From contig NC_092813.1 of NCBI RefSeq assembly GCF_040954645.1, positions 22,513,235 to 22,577,234 of the forward strand: a DNA stretch of 64,000 nucleotides, read 5' to 3'. The notes under the pieces were generated by a model. The model was not told the DNA's origin. It saw nothing but the letters and a program-made list of their open reading frames with translations, and did not search any database. This stretch comes from Diabrotica undecimpunctata (taxonomy: Eukaryota; Arthropoda; Insecta; Coleoptera; Chrysomelidae). Positions 21,537 through 33,456 of the stretch are shown here, piece after piece. How positions within the stretch are numbered: the stretch's first letter is position 1; every line of letters starts with the position of its first letter. The position numbers and the translations under genes were made by a program.

Positions 21537-24500
21537 ATGGAAAGTATATACGTTAAGCAAGCGGAAATAGGAACAGAAATAACGAAACTCGTTTCAAATA
21601 CAAAAAAGGATTCCCAATCTCGGAAAAATCAACAATACATCCGGGATAGACAGGAAAAATTAGAAGAATATTGGGCAAAATTTTTAAATAACCACAAAAA
21701 GCTGCTAGAAGGGGGAAAGAAAAATATTTTGAAACAAAATACTATTATCAGGTATTTAAGGGGACTATTATTATACATTGAGGGGAAAACCCTGTTGGAA
21801 GAATATGGAAGGGTGCTGAAAAGAGGAAAAGCACCGAAAGTAAAGGAGATACAGATAAGAAAACAAAGAATCGAGGAATTATTACGGCCAGAAAATTAAC
21901 AAGACTTGCAGGAGAATGAAGAATTGCAGTCAGAGTTAAGAGAATACATGGAAAAGGTGAATACACTAATGATTGAAGCAGCAGTAAATGAGGAACTAGA
22001 CGCTACAGATAATGGAGAAGTAGAGAGAATAAATCATCTAAAGAGGAAAGTCAGGGAAGTTTTAAAGAAAATAAGGCCAGGAATGCAACGGCCAGAAAGC
22101 ACACAGAGGAGGGACGGTGTGACATTGCCGCAGGTAAAAATCCCTGTGTATGAAGGCAGATATGAAACGTGGAGAACTTTCCATGATCTGTTTACTAAAG
22201 TAATACATGAAAACGACCAGTTATCAAACGCAGAAAAAATGCAGTACCTAAAGACTCAAGTAAGAGGGGAAGCCAACAGAATGATACAACACTTAAACAT
22301 ATCCGAGGCCAACTACGAAGTGGCCTGGAACATGCTAAAAGATAGATATGAGAACCCAAGGATGATATTGTTTAAATTAATAGACAGGATGCTACTAGCG
22401 CAGGAAGTAAAGGAATCTTCTGCTAGAGCATTGAAATCACTACATGACACCTTCCACGAAAGTCTGGAAGCCATAGAAGGGTTAGTAACAGACACGGAAG
22501 CGTGGAGCCCATTGATAGCCCGAATTATCATAACGAAATGGGACAATGAAACTAGGAGGCTATACGAAAACCACATTGGAGACAGTAGAGAGATACCGAC
22601 GTACAAATCGACACAAACATTCTTACAGCGAAGATTTCAGACACTGGAACTGCTGGAGTCAGAAAAAAGACATGAGAAGCAAGGAGGATCTCTTAGGAAA
22701 CCAAGAACACATTGCGTGATATGCAACGGAGATCAAGGAGTACCGAACTGCAGAGAATTTCAGGAACTCAATGTAAGAGACCGGAACAGGATGATAAAAG
22801 AAAAAGGATTGTGTACAAACTGCCTAGCACATAAAAAAGAAAAACAATGTTATTCACAATATAGGTGCAGACACTGTGGCGGAGACCACCACCATATGTT
22901 GCATTATGAAAAAGGAAACACAAGCAACAAAAGAAACTCCAATGGAACGAAAGGAGAACAAACACAAGAAAGAAATGGAAGAGATTCAAACATTAGAAGA
23001 AACGAGTACCAAGCTGATAGGTACAGAGGAGGAAATAATAATCCATACAACGCCAGAGAACAAAATAACGGAAGGCGAGAAAATACAAAAGATACCAATG
23101 GGCCTAGGAATAGTAACGACCAACAAAGAGGGCAGAATTCAGTAAACTGTGCAAGCCATAAGGAAGGTGAAGCATTACTAGCGACAGCTGTGGTACGCAT
23201 AAGAGATGCGAAAGGAGATTCACACATAATGAGAGCACTAATCGACCAAGGGTCACAATGCGCATTTATAACGGAACAAGCTGCGACGAAGCTAGGAACA
23301 ACAAGGAAGCCCATACGGGCGACCATATCCGGGATAGGCTCGTCAGGAGAAAAAACAGCCAACTGGAGTATGAAACTTATAATCGAAACTCATTACGAAA
23401 GTGACTTCGAGATGGAAATAGAAGCACTAGTACTACCGAAGATAACAAGGAATTTACCGGAACAGGATATAATTCTACCGGACTATAACGAGAAAAATGC
23501 AATACTGGCAGATCCAAGATATTACAAGGTAGGGAAGATAGACTTACTACTAGGAGTAAAAGAATACAGTTACATATTGACAGAAGGGATGCACAGAATA
23601 AGTAATGGACTCCTGAGTCAAAACACCAAACTAGGATGGATAGTTTCGGGAATAGCACGAGAAAGGGAGAATATAAAAGCGGAAGTATGCTGTATGATAT
23701 CAAGACAAGAAATGGACGTACAAATAAAGAACTTCTGGGAATTAGAAGAAGTAAATCAGGACACAAGTTTCTCAGTGGAAGAACAAGAATGTGAAGAACT
23801 GTATCGACAGACTGTAAAAAGGAATGAAGAAGGGAGATACGAAGTAAAAATTCCGTTTAGGGAAGACGTCGCAAAGTTAGGAGAATCTAAACAGCAAGCA
23901 TTCGCCAGATTGATGCAACTAGAAAGGAAGTTTGCAAAAGACAAACAGTTAGAAGCGAATTACAGACAATTCATGGAAGATTATAAAAACCAAGGTCATA
24001 TGGTAATAGCAGAAAACCAGGGAGATGGGTACTACTTACCTCATCATCTAGTGAGAAAAGAGGACAGTACTACAACGAAAATAAGAGCCGTGTTTGATGC
24101 ATCAAGCAAAAGCTCATCGGCAGTAAGCCTGAATGATATTATGCACACAGGGCCGAAATTACAACAAGATTTGACAAATATACTATTACGATGGAGATCC
24201 AATAAGGTAGCATACTCAGCGGATCTGGAAAAAATGTTTAGACAAATCAGAATGGCAGAAGAAGACCAAAAATATCAAAAAATTTTGTGGAGAAAGGACA
24301 CAAAGGACCACATACAAGAGTATAACTTAACGACGGTGCCATACGGCACGGCCGCAGAACCCTTTTTAGCGTTAAGAACAATACAACAATTACAAGAAGA
24401 CGAAGGAGCGAGGTTCCCGTTGGCATCGAAAATTGTAAAAGAAAACATGTATGTAGACGATATACTAGGAGGAGCTGAGACAGTGCAGGAAGCAGAAACA

Positions 24501-24824
24501 GCCCAAAAGGAATTAATACAACTGTTCAGAAAAGGAGGTTTCATTCTTAGAAAATGGTTGAGCAACGAAGAAAAAATAATGGAGAACGTACCGGAGGATA
24601 TGAGGAACGTAGACTCAAAGGCATTCAAACAAGAAGAAGTACGGAAAACGTTAGGAATACACTGGTCACCTAAAGAGGATATAATCACATTCAAAATAGG
24701 GATAACGACGGCAAAGAAAATAACGAAAAGACACGTACTGTCAGAAGTAGCAAAACTATACGACCCACTGGAATGGATAGCACCTGTAGTAATTCAGGCG
24801 AAAATGTTCATACAGGAATTATAG
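21537..24824 (+). pseudogene. BEL gag-protease-RT reading frame (left copy)
   Basis: One frame encodes the capsid-type gag (N-terminal helical block, then a DUF1759-like domain with VPVYEG-like and TFHDLF-like motifs). Cysteine knuckles follow near 22711-22905 (CVICNGDQGVPNC, CTNCLAHKKEKQC and CRHCGGDHHHMLH). Next come a DUF1758-type protease with ALIDQGSQCAFIT (about 23239) and an RT with AVFDASSKSS, YSADLEKMFRQI and MYVDDILGGAE (about 24450, catalytic YVDD). BEL elements normally make a single gag-pol polyprotein, which fits. The start is the first ATG of the frame, about 910 bp after the LTR. TAA at 21897-21899 interrupts early gag. TAG 24822-24824 ends the frame in the A17-type region; the mirror copy has a tryptophan codon there. 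Confidence 0.9.
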
Positions 24825-27800
24825 GAGCAAAAGACCAGTTGGGATAAAGAATTAACTAGCAACCAACAAAGCAGGTGGAATACATACCAGGCGCAATTAG
24901 TAAATCTGGAGAAAATAACATTGCCCAGGTGGAACAACTTAAGCAAGATAAACAGAGTAGAACTACATGGATTTGCAGATGCGTCTATGAAAGGATATGG
25001 AGCGGTAATCTACTCAAGGGTATTAGGCCCAGAAATTAAAACGAATCTAATGATAGCAAAATCGAAAGTCGCACCATTGAAAGGGAAAACGACGTTACCG
25101 AGGCTCGAGCTGTGTGCCGCGGTACTACTAGCAAATTTAATGAAGAAAACCCTACAAGCATTGAACAGGGAAAACATTGAGGTATATGCATGGTCGGACT
25201 CAACGATAACCCTGGCTTGGATAAGGGGACCATCAAAAAGGTGGAAAATGTTCGTCGCCAACAGAGTAGAGGAAATAAGACGCGTTATAGGACCGAAAAA
25301 TTGGCATAAGGTAGATACAAAGGAAAATCCAGCGGACATCCTCTCACGTGGAAGTACCGCATCAGAATTATTAGAAGCAGAGCTATGGTGGAAGGGACCA
25401 ACTTGGCTGACTAGTAACAAAACTTTAACGCAGGAATCAGAAGAAATACCAGAGACAAATGAGGAGGAAGTCAAAACGAAAATAACGGTGCACACGACAA
25501 TGATAAAGGAGGACATATGCGAGAGATTCTTAAATTTAGAAAGAATGAGAAGAGTACTTTCATATTGTAGGAGATTTGCAGACAAATGCAGAAAAAAGAA
25601 GGACAATGGAGAAAGTCAGCTTACAGTCCAAGAATTAGAGGAAACGCTATTAAAGGTGATAAATCACACACAGCAAGCCTACTTCAAACAAGAAATAAAT
25701 AAGCTGAAGAAGAAACAGCAATTAGACAAGAAAAATAAATTAGTGTCATTGGTACCATTCCTGGATAGACAAGGAATTCTAAGAGTCACCGGAATACTGA
25801 GACACACGAATCTAAAGTACGGAGAAAAACATCCGATAATTTTGCCAAAGGATAGTGCATTAACAAAGTTACTTATAACAGATAGTCACGCAAGAAATCT
25901 ATATAGCGGATTACAACAAACACTACAGTACATAAAAAGGAAATACTGGATAATCAACGGCAGAAGAACCGTGAAAGATCATCTAGCAAAATGTTTAAGG
26001 TGCAGGAGGTATAAAAGCCAAGCAGCACAACAATTAATGGGAGATCTACCGAAAGACAGAGTGAACCCGAGTCATCCCTTTACTAACACAGGGATAGATT
26101 ATGCCGGGCCAATAAAAATAAGTACCACGAGAGGCAGAGGACAGAGGAGCTATAAGGGCTACATCTCAGTATTTGTGTGTCTGTCAACAAAGGCAGTACA
26201 CCTTGAGGTAGTAAGCGATATGTCTACGGATGCATTCATCACAGCGTTCAAGAGATTTACGGCACGCAAAGGACAGTGCAACAACGTATACAGCGATAAC
26301 GGAACCACATTCGTAGGAACAGCAAATTTGTTGAAAAAAGAAAATCAAAAAATAGATGACGAGATAAAACAAGGATTACTGGCACTAGGTACCCAGTGGC
26401 ATGTCATATCTGCATATGCACCACATTTCGGAGGATTATGGGAGAGCGCAGTGCGAATAATGAAATATCACTTGAAAAGAATCATCGGGGAAACAGTTCT
26501 AACATATGAAGAATTGAGTACGGTGCTGGCACAAATAGAAGCATGTATGAACTCGAGACCATTATGTGGGTCATCAGAAGACCCTGAAGGGAAAATAGCC
26601 CTGACACCAGCTCACTTCCTTATAGGGAGAGAAATTATATCACCAAATCAGGAAGAAGAGCTTACGACTTATTTGAAGATGCCGACGAGGTGGAGATTAT
26701 TGGAGAAAATAAAAAGAGACTTCTGGAAAATTTGGAAACAGGAATACCTGCACCAACTACAACAGAGAAATAGATGGCATAAGGCGCACGCTAACATAAA
26801 AGAAGAAGAAATAGTTATAATTAAAGAAGAGGATACACCTCCAGGCAGATGGCCATTAGCGAGGGTAACAGAAACACACCCTGGAGCGGAGGGATTAACC
26901 AGAGTAGTAACAGTGAGAAAGGCAAACGGGAAACTGACTAAAAGACCCATACATAAACTAATACGACTGGAAGAAAAGAAACAGGAAAAGCCGAAGAAGG
27001 CAGCAGCACTAAGATGGAAGAAAATACTAGAAGCTATAATGTTTTTAACGATGTTAAAACCCATAAAGGCAGAACCGTATAAAATATATAATCCGGTACC
27101 AGGATTTTTCACAGAAGACCTTGGAGAGGTCGTCATAGACCGGGGAACATTTCGAATAAAGGTGTTACTCGAAAAAGGAAGAATTCGAACAGAGCACCAA
27201 CTAATAGGAAATATGATACAAGGCGTACGAGAACTGTGTCATGAGATAAAAATCGTGAATTGTAAGGATATAATAGAGAAGTTAGAGGAAGGACAAAGAA
27301 AGGTGGAGTCAGTAAGCGAGGGGTTGACAGTAGAAATAAAAGGAAGGGAAAGAAGAGGAATATTAGGAACAATATTAACCTCAGTATTTGGAGTCAATGA
27401 CGAAGCCTACAGTAACATTGAAGCATTAGATAATAACCAAAAGGAGCTAATAAAGGGATCACAGCACCAGGCGAAGATAATGTTAGAAACAATAACATCA
27501 ATCAATCACACAGAGAACAGGATAAACGAGCAAATGAACAAGTTTAACAAAGCACTAATCACAAGTCTACAAGAAATATCTAAAGGACTTAACGAAGTAG
27601 AAGACAAAGCACAAAAACTAGAAACCGAATATAGCACGTTACGAATACAAACGATAGCATTACAAGTTATGGACTTCATAAACGAATATACTCAATTTTA
27701 CGAGGGAATATTAAACCTTCACTATAACCACAGACACTTCATTGATATCGTGAAACCGGGTGAAATAACCAAATTAATAGGGAAAGCAGGGCAGATACTG

Positions 27801-28106
27801 CCTCAAGGGGTCGAATTACGACGACAACCCATTATAGAAACAGAAGTCAGTCATGACGACAGAGATATAACAGTCATCGGCTACTTCATAGTGACAGGGA
27901 AAAATAAGTACAGCATGCTCAAAGTCACGGCCATACCACTTAACGTTGAGGGGTCGGTGTTGCGCACATTTGTCGCCCCAAGGAATCTACTGGTCGTAGA
28001 TTATAACACACTGCACTACTTCGAATTGACCGCGGAAGATAGAGAAAGGTGCTTACTGTTGACAAAAATACCCAACCATGGATACCCAACCAAACTGCAT
28101 ACTTGA
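24825..28106 (+). pseudogene. BEL RNase H-integrase-envelope-like frame (left copy)
   Basis: This is the same frame as the upstream pol after TAG 24822. Domains in order: RNase H-like (ELHGFADASMKGYG, AWSDSTITLAWIRG), integrase zinc region (HARNLYSGLQQ to CLRCRRYK) and integrase core. The core has GIDYAGPI (first D, about 26093), YSDNGTTFVG (second D) and GGLWESAVR (E). A DUF5641-like tail follows (TRVVTVRKANGKL). The frame then passes without a stop into an envelope-like segment. That segment has a hydrophobic stretch with AIMFLTMLKPIKA (about 27030), a basic cleavage-like site GRERRGILGTILTS (27341) and a helical region. A deletion near 28064 against the mirror copy shifts the frame, which ends at 28106. 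Damaged; described only. Confidence 0.88.
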
Positions 28107-28791
28107 AGAAATTTATGAGCGATCTAAGAATAGCACATGTCCAGTGGTAGCCAGGACAATACAGACAGCTCAATGGAGTAAGATGGGTACTCCCAACCTC
28201 TGGCTAGTTATCACGCCAGTCACGATACACATATCCATTATTTGCGATGGAAATCGGAGCGAAAGAGTACTGGAACGAGTCACATTCCTGAAGCTTTCAC
28301 CCAAATGTATCGCCCAAACGAAAAATATTACATTACTCCCCACTAGCAGTGGGGTGGACAGAGCAGTGACGAGTTACCTGAAGTCGCCAATCACTCCCGT
28401 GGCCCAACTGGTGGCGAGGACACCCCGCAAGTTTAACACGCCTCTAAACACCTACCTTGACATATCAGGAGGAGAGCTACGTTATGTGTTACTTGAGGAG
28501 GAGAGCCTGGAACAAGAAATGGCGCATACGCAGTGGCGATCGATTCACGAATCTAATTGGCATTATTTTCTGGCCACCGGGATCATTACTATAATGGTAA
28601 TAATTGGGATACTCACGTTATGGAAGTACCGTCCTGTTGCACCACTATGTCGTTCAGGGAATCCACAAACTCAGATTAACGAACAGGAAGTGCCTGTATT
28701 AGTTAGTAATCGGCACAACAATGTACCGTCGACTTCCCAAGTTGACATCCCACTTTCCACATTTCATCCAATTGCCCTAATTTTAATCTAG
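28060..28791 (+). pseudogene. Envelope-like C-terminal part with membrane anchor (left copy)
   Basis: After the frameshift near 28064 the envelope-like sequence continues in another frame to TAG 28789-28791. It shows several cysteines (such as NCILEEI, STCPVVA and PKCIAQT). A clear membrane-spanning segment, YFLATGIITIMVIIGILTLW (from about 28561), is followed by a cytoplasmic tail of about 55 residues. With the upstream basic cleavage-like site, this layout resembles the F-type fusion proteins acquired by insect errantiviruses and some BEL elements. The resemblance is by layout and short motifs, so homology needs a profile search. Confidence 0.7.
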
Positions 28792-28951
28792 AGATAGAGT
28801 CGGACATTGATAGCTAGGGTACGGTTGGAAGATTATTGATTATTCTTAAACTATTTATAATTTATCATGTTTGAATTTTACTATGTTATGTAATACTTAT
28901 ATGTAAACTTTGAGTATTGACACTTGGGCCAGATTTCCCGATTCCGCAGTA

Positions 28952-29216
28952 TGTCCAATATCAAATCTCCGCCAAAATATTGACCCAATTAAAGTTTATA
29001 TAAAACTAATATCTCTTGCCTAGAAAAGCATTCAATCAATATTCACTCAACGAACTTGATAGTCTTCAACGATCAACTTCATCTGTCTCTACTCAAAGTA
29101 ATCCCGGGTCAACACCCATAGTGTATGTCTCAACAATAAACTCTGCTACTATTATTTGGTGTTTCCATTACAACTGAACGAACATCTTCACTGAGCCAAC
29201 GAAGGGGATTTGTTCA
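28952..29216 (+). repeat. BEL 3' LTR (265 bp, internally deleted)
   Basis: TGTCCAATATCAAATCT is joined directly to CCGCCAAAATATTGACCC and lacks about 203 bp present in the 5' LTR. It is followed by the target duplication GGATT. The mirror copy at 47110-47374 has the same length, so the deletion predates the inverted duplication. Confidence 0.9.
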
Positions 29217-29605
29217 GGATTCAATTGAATGGCTCAAATATAGTCCTATAATAAAACAGTTTTTAATTTAAGGCGATTTTTTAGCAACATCGCATTTAAA
29301 GCGACGAAAGAATATTTCCCTTATCAACTTTGCAGGGGCATACCAAAGTAAAATTTTAATTATTTATTTAAATACATAAGTAATTACCTAAAAATTAAAT
29401 CTAAGACCGATATAATTATTAAATTATTATGTGTGTCTTGACGGATAAAGTAAAAGCCATATAAGAAGAAAGGTTAGTAATTAAGCAATGATCAATGGGC
29501 ATCAAACAATTTTTAAAATTTAATTTCAATCACTTAAAAAGTAAATTATGTAATTTCATATATTTTATTATTGTTCTGAAGCTATTTTCTTGTGATATTT
29601 TTAAG
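29217..29605. other. AT-rich non-coding stretch (left arm)
   Basis: No gene recognised between the BEL target duplication and the palindromic repeat. The end (29577 onward, AAGCTATTTTCTTGT) resembles the sequence just before repeat copy 1. Confidence 0.4.
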
Positions 29606-29879
29606 TAATTACTATTTAAATGGTAATAAGCCATAATTAAAGGTTGAAGTAAGTTTATTGACGTCTCAATTTCCACTCCGGGAATCGTTCTCAAAATACA
29701 AACACTAGTAAATTAAACAAATTTTGTTTCTTTTTTAATTTCTTTCTTAATAAAGAAACAAAATTGGTTTAATTTACTAATGTTTGTATTTTGAGAACGA
29801 TTTCCGAAGTGGAAATTACAACGTCAATAAACGTACTTTAACCTTTAATTGTGGCTTATTCCCATTTAAATAGTAATTA
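29606..29879. repeat. Palindromic pair of Penelope-like terminal repeats (left arm)
   Basis: Two copies of the family repeat lie head to head: TAATTACTATTTAAATGG at the left end, and its complement ending at 29879. They meet at about 29735-29745. Each half carries GTTTATTGACGT or its complement and the hairpin block. Inverted, partly duplicated terminal repeats are typical of Penelope-like elements; that assignment is inference. Confidence 0.7.
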
Positions 29880-30071
29880 CATATATTTTATGTTCCGTAA
29901 GAAAATTTGCTTTTGTTCCGTTAAAAGCAAATAAAATGAATATAATATTTATATATAATTTATTGCACACAATAAAATTTATTTTATTAATGACGGTTTT
30001 AATATAGAAATCATTCAGTTTACTGTGCTATACTATAACTCTCCATATAATATAATCTCTCTCCTATGGCG

Positions 30072-30236
30072 CTACAGCCCACGTCAGGCCCTGTTCTCTC
30101 CCAGCATCCTCCTTTAAGCACCCCTTTCCTTGACTACTCTCTTCCAGTTATCCACCCTCAGTATCTCTTTAGCATCGGTTCTTACTTCGTGTATCCACTG
30201 CTTCCTTGGATTTTATACTGGCCGACGTCCCATCAT
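30072..30236 (-). pseudogene. LINE ORF2 extreme C-terminus fragment (left arm)
   Basis: The minus strand reads MMGRRPV, stop, NPRKQWIHEVRTDAKEILRV, DNWKRVVKERGA, stop, RRMLGENRA. This GRRPVGRPRKRW...EVRxDAxEILRVxNWxxxAxxR pattern is the usual C-terminal end of RTE-like insect LINE polymerases. It is interrupted by three stops and no catalytic domain is attached. Confidence 0.65.
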
Positions 30237-30470
30237 AGTTTCACTAAGCGTTCTAAGATCCTACTAGGTGATCTATTATTATCTAAAAGCCGCCCAAAAT
30301 AAGATGGAAAGAGTAACTACTAGGGAATATATCAAAGATACTTGATGTTTATGAAACTATGTTTTCATCAACATAGACACTTCCTCTGTCAAATTAACCT
30401 AAAATAAATATAAAAAATAGAAGAGACATGGAAACCGTAGTAATAAGTTTTGACAGAAAGAAAAAGAAAA

Positions 30471-31522
30471 TCAAATTAATAATGTCAATATATTAAGTAA
30501 TTTTGATAATTTTACAATACAATCCTCACAAGGATTGTGTCTAATTACATTTATAAGCTCAGCCTTAACCATGTCCTCGGAAAATGGAATTCCTTTTTGT
30601 CTTAACCAACTCTGCATATTTGCTTTTCTGGTGGCCATAGTTGGCAGATGTTCTACTAATCGGCTATGATAAGAAGCGTTATCCATCACTATTATCGAAT
30701 TAGGCTCGACTCGTGAAAGAAGGGATTGAAACCATTTTTCAAAACGTTGGGCTTCCATGTCTTCATGGTAATCCCCCGTTTTCTTAGATAAAAAAATTAG
30801 TGCACTATCTTCTAAAAATCCACTCTCACTACCTATATGGGCGACACTCAGTCGTTGCCCTTTACCCGTTGGTCCTCGTAACCCTCTTGATAAACCATCC
30901 ACAAATGCTTGACGATAACTCGTTATAGTAGTATCTTGCCAGATCTTAGATACTGTGTGACCAGTATTTACCCACGTTTCGTCCAGATAGTAATTCTTTT
31001 TGTGGGCAGAACGAACCTCTCTAATAGAGCGAAGATCTCTTCGTCGCCATGAGACTATATCTTCTCTTTCTATTAAGACAGATTTACGGGATCTTTTGGC
31101 ATATACAAATTTTAAATCTTCTTTTATTATTATCCTTAACGTCTGTTTGCTCATTTTTGGAATCAGACCATTTTCTATTACCTTTGTCCTAATGGATTCG
31201 AGGGTTGGCGCTTTATTCTCAAAAAATAAACAATGAATAGTAGAGCGTACAAAATTTTTCTAATACTCGTCCAAATTAATTGTTTTTCTACCACGACAAT
31301 GTACTTTTGGAGCTTGCACAATCCCAGTCACCTTTTTTTCACTACAATGCGTTCTATTGTCGATACGGATACTCCCGTTAAAAATGAACACTGAGCTACA
31401 GCTTCTACTGTATGAAGTGTGCTTTTTCAATTTTCATACACTCTACAGACAATCTGCTTTTTTTCTACCGACATAAACTTCCGTTTTCTTTGTACATTAC
31501 TTGGACCCGCTACGCCATCCAT
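30471..31522 (-). pseudogene. Truncated DDE transposase (left arm)
   Basis: Starts at ATG 31520-31522 (MDGVAGPSNVQRKRKFMSVE) with a helix-turn-helix-like N-terminus (TVEAVAQCSFLTGVSVSTIE). It is broken by stops near 31425 and 31330. It then reads through YYLDETWVNTGHT (first D), KKTGDYHEDMEAQRFEKWF and SIIVMDNASYHSR (second D). It ends soon after KAELINVIRHNPCEDCIVKL. The third catalytic region (NPIELVW-type) is absent, so the active site is incomplete. It belongs to the same Tc1/IS630-related insect group as the pseudogene at 16.2-19.4 kb, but to a different subfamily. Confidence 0.78.
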
Positions 31523-31651
31523 CTTAATGCTCTAAAAAGAATAAACATCAATCATAATAATCTGCTATGTATTTGTTGTTTACTTATCACAAAAACTATT
31601 TTAAAATTAATAAATAGTAAATAAATAATAATAAAGTTTATTTAAAAAATA

Positions 31652-32204
31652 CAGGGATGAGTGCCTTAAGAACCGGCAAAATAACGCAAAAGATAGAAAA
31701 CATAATACGTTGTGAAATAAAAAGAAATGAAAGTAGTAGAGGTGAGAAATTATCGATATAAACCTATAATTTACTTTACATTACATTAGATCTATCGAAA
31801 GTTTCCCACCTTTAGACGTTAGCTTATGAGCTGGTTGACTTCAGTCATAGTAATACGTATCACGTAATGTAAGTAAAAACAGTTTAAGTCTGACTATGTT
31901 TTTATCCAAAATTAAAGTAATGATCAATAATAAACTGTGATTTGAGACGTCGAATACACTCTTCTCAATACAGAATTATCATAGCTTGTTATTCTGTATT
32001 CGTCAACACAGAACTAATTATCAAATTACTACTAATTAAACTGTTTACTTACATTTGCTTTATTGCCTTCAATCAGTTTTTACTTTATGCGAAATTTAAA
32101 AAATGTTAATGTTCGACGTCATACTTGTAATATTATGACTGAAGTCAACTAGCTCATAAGCTAGTTTTGCGTTATTTTGCCGGTTCTTAAGGCACTCATC
32201 ACTG
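31652..32204. mobile_element. 553-bp MITE, TA target (left arm)
   Basis: Ends are CAGGGATGAGTGCCTTAAGA and, by complement, CAGTGATGAGTGCCTTAAGA. Both continue identically into ACCGGCAAAATAACGCAAAA and are flanked by TA. A second inverted pair lies inside, AGCTTATGAGCTGGTTGACTT near 31823 against its complement near 32138. There is no coding capacity. CAG starts plus TA flanks fit a Tc1/mariner-type non-autonomous element. It adjoins the 5' side of the truncated DDE transposase gene. Confidence 0.85.
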
Positions 32205-32566
32205 TATATAAAAGAAAGTCACATGCACAAGAAACAGAACACACCCCACCTATGGACATATAAGAATGTGAAACGAATCAAATATGTCATCTCATTACTA
32301 TTTTTTCCAAGGACGTAAATATATAGCCAAGCGAAATGTTGATAAGTTTACCGATGTTTTAAAATATTTAACTAAACTGGTCCAACTATACGCTCGAAAA
32401 ACGAACTGGTATGCACAATTTATATTGTTACGTGGGCAAATGTTATGAAATTATTTTGTATATTTTAGTTAGGTATTTACATTGTCGAAGCATACACAAT
32501 AAAAACGACCACGGTAAGATTTTTCTCCTGATATTTAGAATTGTTGCCGTTAGCTCTCAGTTAAAT

Positions 32567-32742
32567 TTGTAAATGAGTCACCTTTAATTGAAATCTGTCC
32601 GACTATAAAAGAAACGGATGGTAAAAAGAGAAAAATCAAAGAAGCGGCTCTAATTATGCTAAATGAGACCAATTGTCCAAAGGAAAATACCAGTATTAGT
32701 AAGTCGGTAAAATATAGAGGATACATCATTTATGTTTTTTAA
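32567..32742 (+). pseudogene. Short unassigned coding remnant (left arm)
   Basis: An open stretch reads FVNESPLIEICPTIKETDGK, then KRKIKEAALIMLNETNC. It is charged and helical, lacks a start codon and ends at TAA about 32740. Its position and orientation, before a plus-oriented terminal repeat at 33090-33281, would suit the 3' end of a Penelope-like polymerase, but I cannot confirm homology by eye. Confidence 0.3.
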
Positions 32743-33089
32743 ATACCAAACACATAAAATCAGAATTTGGTGTTTATTGAAAGTAAACTAAATGCACGAC
32801 CAAATACTTACCATGTCGGGATTGTATTATGAGGTTTTTTCCTGGTTTTTCCCTCATAATTTACTATGAAATCACAAACAGGAGATTTTCACTGTCATCA
32901 CGGCATGTGTTTGTCTTTTTAAAGACGAATTATATGCTATGATTTTTTCTGACGGATATTCTCAAGTTAAAGTTGATTTCATGGAATCGAATGAACTATC
33001 TTACAAGTAACGTCGTCCCAGGAACGCAACTCAACAATATTGGCAATATCATTTTAAAGTCGTCTACTTTAAAATGTATAATGTATGTC

Positions 33090-33281
33090 TGAATTGTTAA
33101 TATAAATGAGTCAGATAAAATTAAATTATTAGAAGAATTTTTCACCAAGTAACAAAAAAACAAAATTTGTTTAATTAACTAATGTTTGTATTTTGAGAAC
33201 GATTTCCGAAGTGGAAATTGAAACGTCAATAAACGTACTTTAACCTTTAATTGTGGCTTATTCCCATTTAAATAGTAATTA
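33090..33281 (+). repeat. Penelope-like terminal-repeat copy (left arm, single)
   Basis: Plus orientation: GAACGATTTCCGAAGTGGAA begins a hairpin (ATTTCC-GAAGT-GGAAAT), followed by TGAAACGTCAATAAACG. The copy ends ATTCCCATTTAAATAGTAATTA. It includes the longer upstream part shared with copy 1 (AATATAAATGAGTCAGATAAAA and TTCACCAAGTAAC). Confidence 0.65.
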
Positions 33282-33405
33282 GCTGTAAATAGGTAAAAAA
33301 TCTGTTATTTGTTTTTTGATTGTTACAAGAAAACCATACCTGATAGAAAAAAAACAACAATAAAATAACTTTTGTTTAAGTATATTACTGAGAAATCACT
33401 AGTAT

Positions 33406-33456
33406 AACAGACCAGCATATCTGTGTATGATTGACTTAAAGAAAGCATTTGAAAGA
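33406..33456 (+). pseudogene. Tiny RT motif A fragment (left arm)
   Basis: Reads NRPAYLCMIDLKKAFER, a LINE reverse transcriptase motif A (F/M-I-D-L-K-K-A-F-D). It is cut off at once by GATACAGGGAAAAA, which resembles a transposon end. Confidence 0.55.

Larger units (their letters stand above)
20156..29216 (+). mobile_element. BEL/Pao LTR retrotransposon with envelope-like domain (left copy)
   Basis: Flanked by the 5-bp duplication GGATT (20151-20155 and 29217-29221), as expected for BEL/Pao. The LTRs begin TGTCCAATATC and end TTTGTTCA. The order is 5' LTR, leader with tandem repeats, gag, protease, RT, RNase H, integrase, envelope-like region, 3' LTR. About 9.06 kb. Breaks: TAA 21897, TAG 24822 and a small deletion near 28064. 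The half from 24122 onward is duplicated in reverse at 47.1-62.4 kb. Confidence 0.93.

Noticed and set aside
26669..27372. Hydrophobic minus-strand frames across BEL pol-env
   Set aside because: Antisense shadows of the A-rich sense coding strand; mirrored in the other arm only because of duplication.
31412..31624. 70-codon frame repeated at 44698-44910 as a conserved small gene
   Set aside because: It lies antisense to the DDE transposase N-terminus, and its conservation is due to the inverted duplication.
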